Assembly: GCA_907165275.2 (NCBI GenBank)
Contig: OU015673.1
Location: forward strand, 4,975,001-5,039,000
DNA from: Zygaena filipendulae
Taxonomy: Eukaryota; Arthropoda; Insecta; Lepidoptera; Zygaenidae
Direction of reading: 5' to 3'
Length of the DNA stretch: 64,000 nucleotides
Part shown: one piece after another, positions 54,248 through 64,000 of the stretch
How positions within the stretch are numbered: position 1 is the stretch's first letter
Layout of the letters: each line of letters opens with the position of its first letter
Notes under the pieces: model-generated
Told to the model about the DNA's origin: nothing
The model's input: only the letters and a program-made list of their open reading frames with translations
The model's database searches: none
Position numbers and translations under genes: made by a program

Positions 54248-54486
54248 GTTAGTATGTATATAAAAACTCGAATATAATATACATACTATATACAGGCTGG
54301 GTTTTTTGTCAGCAACGCGCGTAACGGAGGTAGTAATGTAAATAAAAATATAAATAAACATTTTATATGTATATAAACACTTGTCGGAAACCGATTTTGT
54401 ATCCGATTAATTTCCGACACCCGACAAGTGGGAACGAGCTGTAAGGGTATTGCAAAGTATGTATGGAACAACGTGTTTTCTCGGAA

Positions 54487-54540
54487 GAAATTTCAGGTCA
54501 AGAAATACGAAATCACCGCGGGTGAAACCGCAGGGAACCG
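54487..54540 (+). mobile_element. Helitron-like 3' fragment
   Basis: ATCACCGCGGGTGAAACCGC followed by AGGGAACCGCT. It faces the inverted copy at 54552. Confidence 0.45.
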
Positions 54541-54551
54541 CTTTATATCTC

Positions 54552-54750
54552 ACTGTCTGTCCCGCGCGGTTTCACCCGCGATAATTTCGGAGTTTCCGTG
54601 GGAATTCCGGATAACAATATAGCCTATGTTACTCAGGGATAGTGTAGCTTTCTAATAGTGAAAGAATTCTTGAAATCGGTCCAGTAGTTTTGGAGTTAAG
54701 TCGTAACAAACAAACAAAACTCAAATCTATTCTCTTAATATTAGTATAGA
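54552..54750 (-). mobile_element. Helitron-like repeat
   Basis: CTGTCTGTCCCGCGCGGTTT at the left and CTCTTAATATTAGTATAGA at the right, same subfamily as 32299-33252. Confidence 0.7.
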
Positions 54751-55569
54751 TAAAACAGAGTGTGTCATATATGTAGGTAATGTTCGTATTTTGTGGTATT
54801 TACTTTTTTACGTAATTTTCGACACTTTTGGCAACATAGTATAATTTTTTTTCTAAACAGCGGGAGTGACATGATAGAAGTTGGTAACGAAAGCAACATT
54901 TTGTTAATTCGCATTAAAGAAGTACCTATATACTTTTTACGTTTTACGCTCGTTGGATTCCATTCTGCTATTGCCAACAAATCTGCGTATACAGACTTTA
55001 TTTACTTACTTTTAAGAACTCATATACAAAGGTACTATCAAGAGGTTCCAGGTTAATTTCCGGTGGAGAATGATAGGGCCGAGTCGATCAGAAAATTGGA
55101 ACTGCCTCGATCGGGTTTTAACAAAAATTATAACGAAAAATTTTATTTCGTGTCAAATACTTTTCGATTCTGAAACGGCTGGGAGTTTTTGTGAACGAAA
55201 TCCTACATTTAAAATTGATTGAAAACTCACTGAAAATCTTTCGTGTAAAACTCAAATTCCATCGATACCAGTCGTGTGAACCTACATCCTTTTGCAACTG
55301 TCGACGTTAAGAAGTAGTTCCCGACGTGTTGTAAGTTGAGTTTTATTTGTTAGACATTAAGATCGACAATTGTTTGTTTTAATATAAGAATATTTGTGAT
55401 CGGTTTGTAGCGTTCCACAAGGCAGTGTTGATTTAATTCAGTCAGGTCGCTTGGCTATTAAGGACAGGGGTTTCCGGTTACTGGTCCTATCGATTTCGTC
55501 CAAAATTTGTATCTACGCATCCGATAAGGGAAATAAGAAATTACCTGGTTTTGTCCGCATAAATTTAGC
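54751..55569. other. Non-coding sequence
   Basis: Nothing recognised. 56046-56348 and 56823-57579 are similar; a short GAGGACGTATACCGGTCAGG near 57160 is GC-richer than its surroundings but unassigned. Confidence 0.35.
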
Positions 55570-55640
55570 AAGAAGAAAGAAAAGGCATTTATTTGGAAAC
55601 AGAGGCACAACACATACCTACAATTTAAATTATTTTAAAA
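55570..55640 (-). mobile_element. Second short copy of the 52157 LINE terminus
   Basis: It shares GGCATTTATTTGGAAAC and the following GAGGCACAACACA with the copy at 52157-52230, and has a degenerate GAAAGAAAA tail. Confidence 0.4.
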
Positions 55641-55984
55641 TGAAAAGTGCCCTAGATAATGTTTTACTCCTGGACTTAGATGTACTAAAGTATAAATAAG
55701 ACCAAAACAATATACCCATGAAAATCGGTTCAACATTCAGATCACACAGCCACACAGCCAGACAAAAATGTCAAAATGGTTATTTAAGTTCTAATCTCAG
55801 AACAATAACAGTAGCTATTCTTCTGAGGTTCTAATAGCATATGAACAAGTGTCTAATGTCTACGAGCTCATTAGAAGGCAGTTATCTCGGTATTATTGAC
55901 AGATAATACCGAGATAATGGATAGATTTTATTTGCAAGTGGAGACTATAATATTATCTATACATAAAATATATTTTCATCAATT

Positions 55985-56045
55985 TAAAGGATTTCCGATA
56001 GAATTGCGAAATTGACGCATGTAAAACCGCGGGGGAAACAGCTAT
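55985..56045 (+). mobile_element. Helitron-like 3' fragment
   Basis: GACGCATGTAAAACCGCGGG and AAACAGCTA. Confidence 0.4.
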
Positions 56046-56348
56046 AGAATGTAATATATTGTGCTTTAAAATAATAAATGCGTGATATAATTACGAAGAA
56101 AAATAGTAAGAAATATGTTGAACAACAATATTGAGAAAGTTATCATGGAGCGAACTCGCGTTGGCAATTTACAACGAATTACCACAATATGATCAAGTTA
56201 CAAGCCTGCACAAAGTTAAATTGGAAAGTTTACACAATTGCTTCGTGTTTCCGAAAAAAAAAATCTAATTACCTACGTCACGTGTTCCTCTTTTGTTTTC
56301 ACTTTTTGACATAATTTATTTATTAATTCATTAGGTACCTACATCATT

Positions 56349-56482
56349 GAAACCCAAGCACCGGGTTTTAAACCGGGTTGTGCCCATCTACACATAAATG
56401 TGTACCCTGATGCAATTGATCGACCCCCGAATGTATTATGTAGATGGGCAATCGAACCGGTTTAAGCCCGGTGCTTGGGTTT
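56349..56482. mobile_element. Short inverted-repeat element (CCGGGTTT arms)
   Basis: The left arm GAAACCCAAGCACCGGGTTT and the right arm AGCCCGGTGCTTGGGTTT flank a centre with CCCATCTACA and its complement TGTAGATGGG. It is followed by three head-to-tail 21-bp units (CCCCATAAATAGACTATGAA at 56485-56535) and a degenerate further arm to about 56620. Confidence 0.65.
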
Positions 56483-56659
56483 AAACCCCATAAATAGACT
56501 ATGAAACCCCATAAATAGACTATGAAACCCCATAAATAGATCATAAATGACTAAACCAGTTTAAAATCGGGCTTTAACCCAGCACCATAGTTTAATTTAA
56601 ACCGGGTTGATTGCCCATCCATACCCACCGATACCTGCCGTAGCAGTTACTTACCACTA

Positions 56660-56822
56660 TCACAGATAATATAATACTATACAAGTACTATACTATACTA
56701 GTGCTATACTATACTAGTACTATACTATACTAGTGCTATACTATACTAGTACTATACTATACTAGTGCTATACTATACTAGTGCTATACTATACTATACT
56801 AGTACTATACTATACTATACAC
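56660..56822. repeat. Minisatellite of ACTATACTAGT-type units
   Basis: A tandem array alternating CTAGTACTATACTATA and CTAGTGCTATACTATA, about eight units with small length changes. Units are themselves partly palindromic (ACTAGT). Confidence 0.85.
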
Positions 56823-57579
56823 CAACGGTGCTCTCAGAAAACAAAAATTTCCTACCCCTACTTTTACGAGGATAAATTTTTTTTCACTTCAAAAACCTTG
56901 AAACGTCTCTAAAATAACTTCGCTGCGAATTCGAGTTGGGAAAGTTTAAGTGAAAATCAAATTAACGGAATGAACCGAGCCGATTACTCCAGTGTTTTTG
57001 TTAAATTTGGGAATTATTTAAAATAGCCTAGTTACTAAATTTACAATTAGTGAAGGTTGTACTTAACTTAGGCTGACCAAGTGTTTATGTTTGTTACATT
57101 TTGTTATAACATTCGAATAGGGTTAGCAAAAAGGCTTTTTTTTAATAGGTCGTCCCAAGAGGACGTATACCGGTCAGGCCAGTAAGAACCTACAGTCAAA
57201 TAAGGTGAAGAATTATAAAATGTTTGGACGAAACAAAAGAGAAGTCAATCAGTCAATCATGGGGTCAATCACATTTTTTTTATCTCGTTCTCAAAAAATC
57301 AGCCCAGCGCGGCGACACTCCCTAGAAGCAAAACTTATTATGGATCTATGCGCGTCCTTACCAACTTTGGAATACTTAACCAAATCTCTATGACCGCAAA
57401 ATACATTGCATTGGTGAGGTTAGCACAAAATGCTTTCATAGATCGGTTCAGCGATTAGTATGAAAGTGCTGACTTTTAAAACGTACTTAGTGATTATTTG
57501 CGCAGTGCAAAGAAGAGGCAAAAATCTTGAGCCTTTTTAGATAGGTATATTGTAATAATATGAAACCCTTTATTTTTTA

Positions 57580-58097
57580 CTAGCTTTTCCCCGCAGTTTC
57601 ACCTCCGTTAATTTCAGAATTCCTGCGGGAATAATTAGATAAAAAGTACCATGATATATCCGTTTCCGTATCCCTGATAACGTGTATGCAAAATTTTATG
57701 ATTGGTGGACAGACAATGCCAACTTAACGATGCGGCGCGGCGCCGCGCCGCATCGTGGGAGCGCGCCGCAAGACGCCGTATGGCCACAACGCATTTTTGT
57801 ATGTAATATACCGCAGGTAGAAGGGTACAGAGAAGGACATAGGGTACTTTTACTCTTTGGCCGCAGCCACAGCGGCGGCGGTGACGGCGGCGGCGGCGGC
57901 GAAAACAAATGGTAGACAACATACGAAGTTGGCCACAGCTATCAGCGGCGCGCGCTGTGGCCGCCTTCTTACGTTGTCTACCATTTGTTTTTGCCACCAC
58001 CGCGACCGCCGCCGCTGTGACTGTGGCGCCGCCCTTAGTTCCGGTATTCTCGCGGGGACTCCGAAATTAACGCAGGTGAAACCGCAGGGCACAGCTA
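57580..58097. mobile_element. Composite foldback of two inverted Helitron-like ends around GC-rich hairpins
   Basis: Both outer ends are the 3' CTAG terminus (57580-57583 and 58094-58097), in inverted orientation. Between them lie a 30-bp perfect palindrome at 57727-57756 (half-site ACGATGCGGCGCGGC) and a GC-rich inverted repeat with arms about 57859-57939 and 57954-58030 sharing AAACAAATGGTAGACAAC. Frames here are alanine/arginine-rich by-products of GCN repeats. Confidence 0.75.
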
Positions 58098-58614
58098 GTA
58101 TATTATAATCCTTCCTTTTTGTGTAGGTACCTACAAGTTATCCTTATTTTTCGAAACTTACTAGGCATGTACTACTTCCCCGATTTACTGATCAGTAAAC
58201 AAACCGAACAAAGCGGTCTTTGATAATATATAGAAGCTTTTATCAAAGGAATTAAGTAATTAAGGTGCGTCTTGGATCTTTCCTGACGACATTGTCAAAT
58301 GGATCCAAACAAAGGAGGACAAAACGAGAGATGCTATTCTTGGCTTCTGATTATAAGTATTCCTCATTACATGCTATTTGTTATCATTGAGGTCTCCCTC
58401 ATGGATTGAGATATAAAGAATTGTATAATATTTGTATAGAAATATTGGAACAATAAAAAAATTAATAACCGCCTTTCGTGTTGTTAAATCGATCTATCTA
58501 TTAAATAAAATAGACAGCAAACCGGTCAATGTTTTATTGTATTATATTAAACTATTGTATTAGTACATAGGTATAGTTTATATTATATAGTAGTATATTA
58601 TATATACAAAGGCG

Positions 58615-59256
58615 TCTCTAGCCCATGTAGCGCCCGTGTGCAAACATTACCCGAGTGTTTGGAGATTTTTGTAAAAGAAAGGAAATATTATTTTTCGGCA
58701 TTATACATAGGTCACAAAAAAGATAAAAATTAATCATTTTTAATAAAAATATTGATTATTAATTTAATTTGATTTTCTAATATGTAATTGATAAATTAAT
58801 ATATTGAGAACATGCAACATTGTTTCATAGGTACGTTCAAAATCACAGATTTAATAGAACCTTGAAATAAATCGCTTCAAAATCAAATATTAAAACGAAA
58901 CATCAAAGTCAAACTGACATGACAACTGTCAATAATTGATTTAAGGCGGGTTGCAGTTACCATTTAACATTAGTTTCATTATTTTTCTACAATTTATATA
59001 GATAGAAACCAATTTACATACATTAAGACATCAAATACATACATCACGTTACATGGATGGTAATTGGAGGAAATGAAAAGTCAAATTAAGTAGTAAAATA
59101 AAATAAGTTTCTGTGTTATTGCGTACAATGATATGGCCTACACTCCATAGTGAAAAAATCCATCACCTTACCGCCGAGTTTCCGTAGCGAGCGGCGCCCG
59201 GCGCCCCCTACCCGTGTGCAACGCACACCTGCACTATTGGTAGAGACGCCTCTGTA
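58615..59256. mobile_element. MITE-like element with GGCGTCTCTA ends
   Basis: Left end TACAAAGGCGTCTCTAGCCC and reverse-complemented right end TACAGAGGCGTCTCTACCAA, followed on both sides by a CCCGTGTGCA block or its complement further inside. 642 bp. No reading frame of note. Confidence 0.72.
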
Positions 59257-59345
59257 TATGTATTATATTCTATCATATAGATACTATTTTGATGTTACTG
59301 CGTAGTTTAGAATATACGTATTATAATTATTATATGTATACGACT

Positions 59346-62210
59346 AATAATAATAATAATAATAAACTCTTTATTGAACACCACTTAAAAATAAACAATT
59401 ACAAAAACAAATTTTACTATAAGGTGGAACAATCGGCGGTCTTATCGCTCAGAGCGATCTCTTCCAGACAACCATAGGGTGCATAGGGAAAATTATAATC
59501 TAGAAGGAAGGCGGTGTTATAATATATAATAATACTCAGCATAGACACATTAACAATATATAAGTACCTACCCATATACTACACATATACATATATATAC
59601 ATAAAAACATACCTAAATATAATATTACATAGACAGTACGATAAATACAAAGGCTATATATATATATACATATACACATACATACATATTACCTATATTA
59701 TATATAAACCTAAACGTACATGATAATCAGATGATAATAATAGCTACATAATGAGAGTGACATTTCCTAGGTGGATTAGAGAGAAAGATAGTGCGCATGA
59801 ATTCGTGATTTAAAAATGGTAAGAGATTTTGAATTTTGAATATTAAAAGGGAGCTCATTCCAAAGCCTAGTGGCTGTAACAGTGAAGGATTTATCGTAAA
59901 AAGAACTACTGTGCATTGGAATTTTGAGCGTGAGATTCTCTGATGACCTTAAAGACAGTGAATGGGAAGAACCGAGGAATTCAAAGCGCTGTTTTAGGTA
60001 TAGAGGGGTTGAGGGATTGAACAAGATATTATAGAGAAGAGACAGGATATGCATATTCCGGCGACGGCGGATTGGAAGCCATTTGAGCTTATCACGAAAT
60101 TCGGAGACATGGTCATATTTGCGGAGACCAAATATGAACCTTATAGAGAAATTTTGAAGTCGCTCAAGTTTATTTAGCTGGTCTTCGGTAAGATCGAGAT
60201 AGCAAGCGTCAGCGTAGTCGAGAGTAGGGAGGAGGAGAGACTGGGCAAGCGCCACCTTAGTTGCCGTCGGCAAAAAGTTGCGGAGTCTTCTTAAGGCACC
60301 TGCAGATGCAAACATCTTACGGCTTACGGCCTCTATTTGTGGTTTCCACGACAAGCATTTGTCAAAGATTATCCCTAGATTTTTAACTGTATCACTGTAT
60401 GGTATTTTAATGCCATCGAGAACCACCGGTGGCATAGTAGACCAATCAATCCTTGCAACAGTTCTTGGACTACCCACAATTATAACCTGCGTTTTGATGG
60501 GATTCACCTTCAGACCGTGAGCTTCACTCCACTCAGATATATAGTTCAGATCTTTATTAACGGATTCAACGGCTGAAGGTAGTTGGTCAAGAGGGGCCTG
60601 ATGATAGATTTGGAGATCGTCGGCGTATAGGTGGAAAAAGGAAGTGAGACGACAAGAAATAGAGCTTATAAAGATTGAAAAAAGGAGAGGAGATAGAACG
60701 CCGCCCTGCGGTACGCCAGCAGTCGTATTGCACCATGAAGAGAACTTCTCATCAAGGCTGACGCGCTGCCGCCGACCGACTAGGTAATTTTGAAACCAGC
60801 CAATCACCAGTGGAGATACGTTAAGTGAGCGAAGCAATGCAAGGAGTATGTCGAAGTCAACGGTGTTGAAGGCGTTACTAAAGTCAAGTAGTGCCAGCAC
60901 AGTTAACTGTCCGTGTTCCATTCCTAGACGGATGTCATCGGTTATTTTGACAAGGGTGGTAACAGTACTGTGGCCGGGACGGAAGCCAGACTGGAAAGGA
61001 TTATGGAGTTGATAGGATAAAAGAAAGGAGTTAAGTTGATTATGAACCAGGCGTTCAAGAACTTTAGAGAGAAACGGTAGAATGGATATAGGGCGATAGT
61101 CAGAGAAACATTTAGGATTGGGTTTCTTGGGTAAGGGGATAATTTGTGCTTCCTTCCATATTGAAGGAAACGTTCCGCACGATATGGAGGAATTGAGGAT
61201 GCCACAAAGAACTGGGAGTATGAAATCGAGGATAGGAATTAGCATGTTCCGGCTTATACCGTCGATTCCGACTGCATTGGAAGTGATTGACAGTATGCTC
61301 TTCTTAACATCACATGTGGAGCAGGCGCTAAAGAAGAACGGAGGATGGTCTGGAGTTGCAAGTGTGGAAAGATGTAACAGAGTTTTCGCTTTATCTGCGT
61401 CCTTGATAATAGACGGCGCAGAGAAATGCTGGTTGAGAGAATTTATATCAATGTTGATTGGAATTGAATCTTGACGAGATTTGCCGACTCCGAGTGATCT
61501 AAGAAATTTCCAGACCTTAGCCGGGTCCTCATTATCAACTGAGTCATGAATATAGCGGCGTTGAGCGTCTCTGCATAACCTATTGCATCGATTCCGAAGC
61601 TTAGTGTATCTGTCTTTATTGACCTCATCGGGATGGCACTTGTATTTTGTTTTGGCGACAGATTTCTTGTGCATAAGAGTTTTGATGTCATTAGTGAGCC
61701 AAGGAGCCGGAAGATGCTTGATTTTAATACGCCTGAAGGGAGCATGCACGTCGTAGAGTTTAATTAATAAAGAATTGAAAATGGACACTTGATCATCGAT
61801 AGACTCGGCTTCAGTAACAGGTGTCCAGTCTATTTTGCCTGCATCTTCAATGAAGGCGTCTTTATTGAGGCCACTAAAGTTGCGCTGCAAAATGATAGAG
61901 GGCTTTATTTTGGGAGGGCGAATTTTATAAGATAAAAATATCAAGTCATGATAAGAAAAAGCATCGGCCGTTAATTGACCGTGCTTACCAACATGTTCTG
62001 CTGACGACACAATTATAAGATCAAGAAGAGAAGGGGAAGAATTAGGAAAGCGATGCGTAACATTAAGAGGGAGTATATGCATGTTGCTTGAGTTAATAAT
62101 AGACTTAAGATGCGAGGAACGATAGTCATTTTTCAAGAGACATGTACTATTAAATATGTACCTGTAAAGTAGTGTATTTAGGTGATTTTTCACCTGAGAG
62201 ATACATACAG
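59346..62210 (-). mobile_element. 5'-truncated LINE (CR1/L2/Jockey-like non-LTR retrotransposon)
   Basis: The element runs from about 62210 (5' side, truncated inside the endonuclease domain) to a terminal (ATT)n tract near 59346-59365. It contains the 805-codon ORF at 59776-62193 and a 3'UTR of about 430 bp with an AATAAA-type signal next to the tail and a short hairpin at 59444-59458. The uninterrupted frame suggests a fairly recent insertion. Target duplications could not be defined because the tail sits in AT-rich sequence. Clade placement needs a phylogeny. Confidence 0.88.
59776..62193 (-). CDS. LINE endonuclease (partial) and reverse transcriptase polyprotein
   Basis: 805 residues, open throughout. 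Residues 20-85 are the C-terminal end of an APE-type endonuclease (LLDLII near 56-61 and SYHDLI at 80-85 in the place of the usual SDH box). The catalytic N-terminal half of the endonuclease is missing, so the copy cannot be autonomous. The reverse transcriptase follows: SDYRPISILP 364-373, QSGFRPGHST 401-410, motif A LLDFSNAF with D437, GVPQGGVLSPLLF 493-505, and the YADD active site 523-526. The C-terminus has the usual RLWNELP motif. In a full element this protein nicks target DNA and copies its own mRNA into the chromosome. The listed start is only the first in-frame ATG, since the true N-terminus is lost. Confidence 0.92.
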   Translation of the reverse strand: MKNHLNTLLYRYIFNSTCLLKNDYRSSHLKSIINSSNMHILPLNVTHRFPNSSPSLLDLIIVSSAEHVGKHGQLTADAFSYHDLIFLSYKIRPPKIKPSIILQRNFSGLNKDAFIEDAGKIDWTPVTEAESIDDQVSIFNSLLIKLYDVHAPFRRIKIKHLPAPWLTNDIKTLMHKKSVAKTKYKCHPDEVNKDRYTKLRNRCNRLCRDAQRRYIHDSVDNEDPAKVWKFLRSLGVGKSRQDSIPINIDINSLNQHFSAPSIIKDADKAKTLLHLSTLATPDHPPFFFSACSTCDVKKSILSITSNAVGIDGISRNMLIPILDFILPVLCGILNSSISCGTFPSIWKEAQIIPLPKKPNPKCFSDYRPISILPFLSKVLERLVHNQLNSFLLSYQLHNPFQSGFRPGHSTVTTLVKITDDIRLGMEHGQLTVLALLDFSNAFNTVDFDILLALLRSLNVSPLVIGWFQNYLVGRRQRVSLDEKFSSWCNTTAGVPQGGVLSPLLFSIFISSISCRLTSFFHLYADDLQIYHQAPLDQLPSAVESVNKDLNYISEWSEAHGLKVNPIKTQVIIVGSPRTVARIDWSTMPPVVLDGIKIPYSDTVKNLGIIFDKCLSWKPQIEAVSRKMFASAGALRRLRNFLPTATKVALAQSLLLPTLDYADACYLDLTEDQLNKLERLQNFSIRFIFGLRKYDHVSEFRDKLKWLPIRRRRNMHILSLLYNILFNPSTPLYLKQRFEFLGSSHSLSLRSSENLTLKIPMHSSSFYDKSFTVTATRLWNELPFNIQNSKSLTIFKSRIHAHYLSL

Positions 62211-62902
62211 TTTTAAATTATTAAAATATTGTGGTGGAACTTCAAATAAAATTAATTAATCACTTACAAAAAATTCGTATCGAACGAATTAAAGTAAAGC
62301 ATTATAATAATGCTCAATTTTAACTTGAATTCTAACAGTTTGATAACACCTGGTGTTTGCTGTAAACAAATTGGGAATATTGTTACAATCTGTAGTAGAA
62401 GGTGTAATTTTGCTATTTTCCTATTGAGACAAACTTAGAAGTCTATACCTATTCTATACAATGTATATTTCGGAAGATTAAGGTATCTCATAAGAGGAAT
62501 TGAAAGGTAGATCCGCCATACATCTGAATAGTTCTAGTATAAATTACATACATATAAATTAGCATCTTAAATTATTTTATTGTAATTCTTTATCAGTCTT
62601 TATCAGTATTATCATCGTATTTCTAATTTCACAGTGTATTAGTACCTATAACTGTAAAGCTGTGAGAAATTTTGTGTAATAAATAAATAACTAAATACTA
62701 TAATATTAATGGAAATGGTGTCATTAAATGAAACATCTGCTAGATAATAATACGACGTGCCCTTAATTTTCTAATCGTGTTTATATCGTCCTCAAAGAGC
62801 AACCTTGCTGAGTTTCTTGTCAGCTCTTCTCAGTAGAGAGCGCGTTCCGAACTGACAGACATATCAACTTAATTTTTAAAACCTGCTGACGATTATAAGT
62901 GA
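62211..62902. other. Sequence beyond the truncated LINE
   Basis: Plain AT-rich sequence; 63377-63894 is the same until GC rises at 63700-63850, where no frame of interest is seen. Confidence 0.4.
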
Positions 62903-63134
62903 CTAGCTGTCCCGCGCGGTTTCAACTGCGATAATTTCGAAGTTCCCGCGAAATAGTTCCATACAAACTTTGCAATCCCTTTTTATCCCCTTAAGGTTCG
63001 AATTTCCAAAAGTCCTTTCTTATTGGATGCCTATGTCACACACAGAACACACCCCCCAAGTTTCAGGTTTCTACGATCAGCGGTTTGGGCTGTGCGTTAA
63101 TCCATCAGTCATTCAGGACAAAGCAATATGTTAA
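62903..63134 (-). mobile_element. Helitron-like repeat, first of a head-to-tail pair
   Basis: CTAGCTGTCCCGCGCGGTTT at the left; same type as the copy beside Dop1R1 exon 5. Its 5' end (AAAGCAATATGTTAA) is cut short where the second copy begins. Confidence 0.75.
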
Positions 63135-63376
63135 CTAGCTGTCCCGCGCGGTTTCACCCGCGATAATTTGGAAGTTCCCGCGGAATTATTCCATACAAAC
63201 TTTGCAACCCATTTTCATTCCCTTAAGTGTCGAATTTTCAAAAATCCTTTCTTATAGGTTGCCTACGCCATACAAAGAACACACCCTCCAAGTTTCAGGT
63301 CTCTGCGACCAGCGGCTATATAAGGCTGTAAGTTGACCCATCAGTCATTCAGGACAAAGCATTTTATATGTATAGA
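63135..63376 (-). mobile_element. Helitron-like repeat, second of the pair, full length
   Basis: CTAGCTGTCCCGCGCGGTTT at the left and CATTTTATATGTATAGA at the right. Used to set the boundary of the copy at 30543. Confidence 0.8.
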
Positions 63377-63894
63377 TTGTAGCAACCGGTGTTAAGTAGA
63401 TACCTAATTAAGAATTTTTGAACTTTAATTTGAACGTGCCTAGAAGAAGTTATCTTAATTGTATTTTTTTTTAACTGTACCGAGTAGAACCTGAGAAAAC
63501 ATATAAATACTACTTAGATATTATCATATACCTACTATTCATATATTGTATTGTACTTAATACCACAAACTGGAAAGTGGTACCATGCACTGCCTCTAAA
63601 AATTAAATCTGAGGTCTCTTGTAGTGGAAAGGCATGGATAAACCAATACGCCAACCGTTGAATAAAAACGTTATACTTTTTCGAATTATCATACGAACAA
63701 GTACAGCCTGCGATTCTCGTATTAGCAAGTAGCTGAGCGTGTGTCGTACTGTCGCGTCGACCTGGTTGCTCACTCGACTGTCCAAAGCTGGTCCAGTGCT
63801 CGGTACTTCTGAGCCCTCGCCACGAGTCGTTACTACTGTGCCGCGCTAAGACACGCTGTCGTCACAGAATTTTACTCATTGATATGTCTTGACT

Positions 63895-63965
63895 GCGGAC
63901 TGCGGTCGCGTTAATTTCGGAGTTTCCGGTGAAATTCCGGAATATGAATACTTTTCATATTCCGA
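63895..63965 (-). mobile_element. Helitron-like fragment near the window end
   Basis: GGTCGCGTTAATTTCGGAGT and GAAATTCCGGAATATGAAT, a partial copy. Confidence 0.4.
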
Positions 63966-64000
63966 CGACCCGATTGCGAATGGTTACCATGCCTGCCCGC

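Noticed and set aside
57635..58108. Several overlapping alanine/arginine-rich frames on both strands
   Set aside because: They are produced by GCN/CGN runs of the GC-rich hairpin; all registers are open, which is typical of such repeats.
60278..61745. Frames on both strands inside the LINE
   Set aside because: Shadows of the 805-codon reverse transcriptase frame.

Overview
The window looks like AT-rich nuclear DNA from a lepidopteran. It has long introns, GT-AG splice sites, insect-type non-LTR retrotransposons, tRNA-derived SINEs, and dozens of short repeats whose ends (CTAGCTGTCCCGCG, ACCGACTTCCAAAAA, ACCGGCCAAGTGCGAGTCG) are familiar from moth genomes. That taxonomic call rests on repeat style and receptor similarity recalled from memory, not on a search.

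One host protein-coding gene can be supported: a D1-like dopamine receptor (Dop1R1/DopR family) on the + strand. Seven coding exons lie at 21763-21807, 22652-22742, 23829-24009, 28198-28326, 30799-31044, 33885-34132 and 35219-35526. They join in one continuous frame to 415 residues plus stop, with every intron bounded by GT and AG. All class A amine-receptor hallmarks are present. A splice acceptor at 21640, just before the start codon, implies a further non-coding 5' exon that I could not locate, so the promoter is not identified.

Layout. 1-21640: repeat-rich DNA upstream of the first coding exon (possibly a long 5' intron), holding MITE-like elements, a tRNA-derived SINE, LINE remnants and many Helitron-like copies. 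21641-35526: the receptor; all six introns except intron 4 hold clear mobile-element copies, and exon 5 is tightly bracketed by two of them. 35527-59345: gene-poor DNA with foldback elements, a hAT-type MITE with a clear 8-bp target duplication, mariner-like MITEs, SINEs and minisatellites. 59346-62210: a 5'-truncated LINE on the - strand with an uninterrupted 805-codon endonuclease/reverse-transcriptase frame. 62211-64000: a head-to-tail pair of Helitron-like copies and otherwise plain sequence.

No CRISPR arrays, rRNA genes, functional tRNA genes or operons were seen. The points most worth a second look are the mobile DNA in and around the receptor (15 nt from one acceptor, and a MITE family that carries CRE palindromes), the in-frame TGA between two candidate receptor start codons, and several large inverted repeats that include duplicated pieces of retrotransposon.
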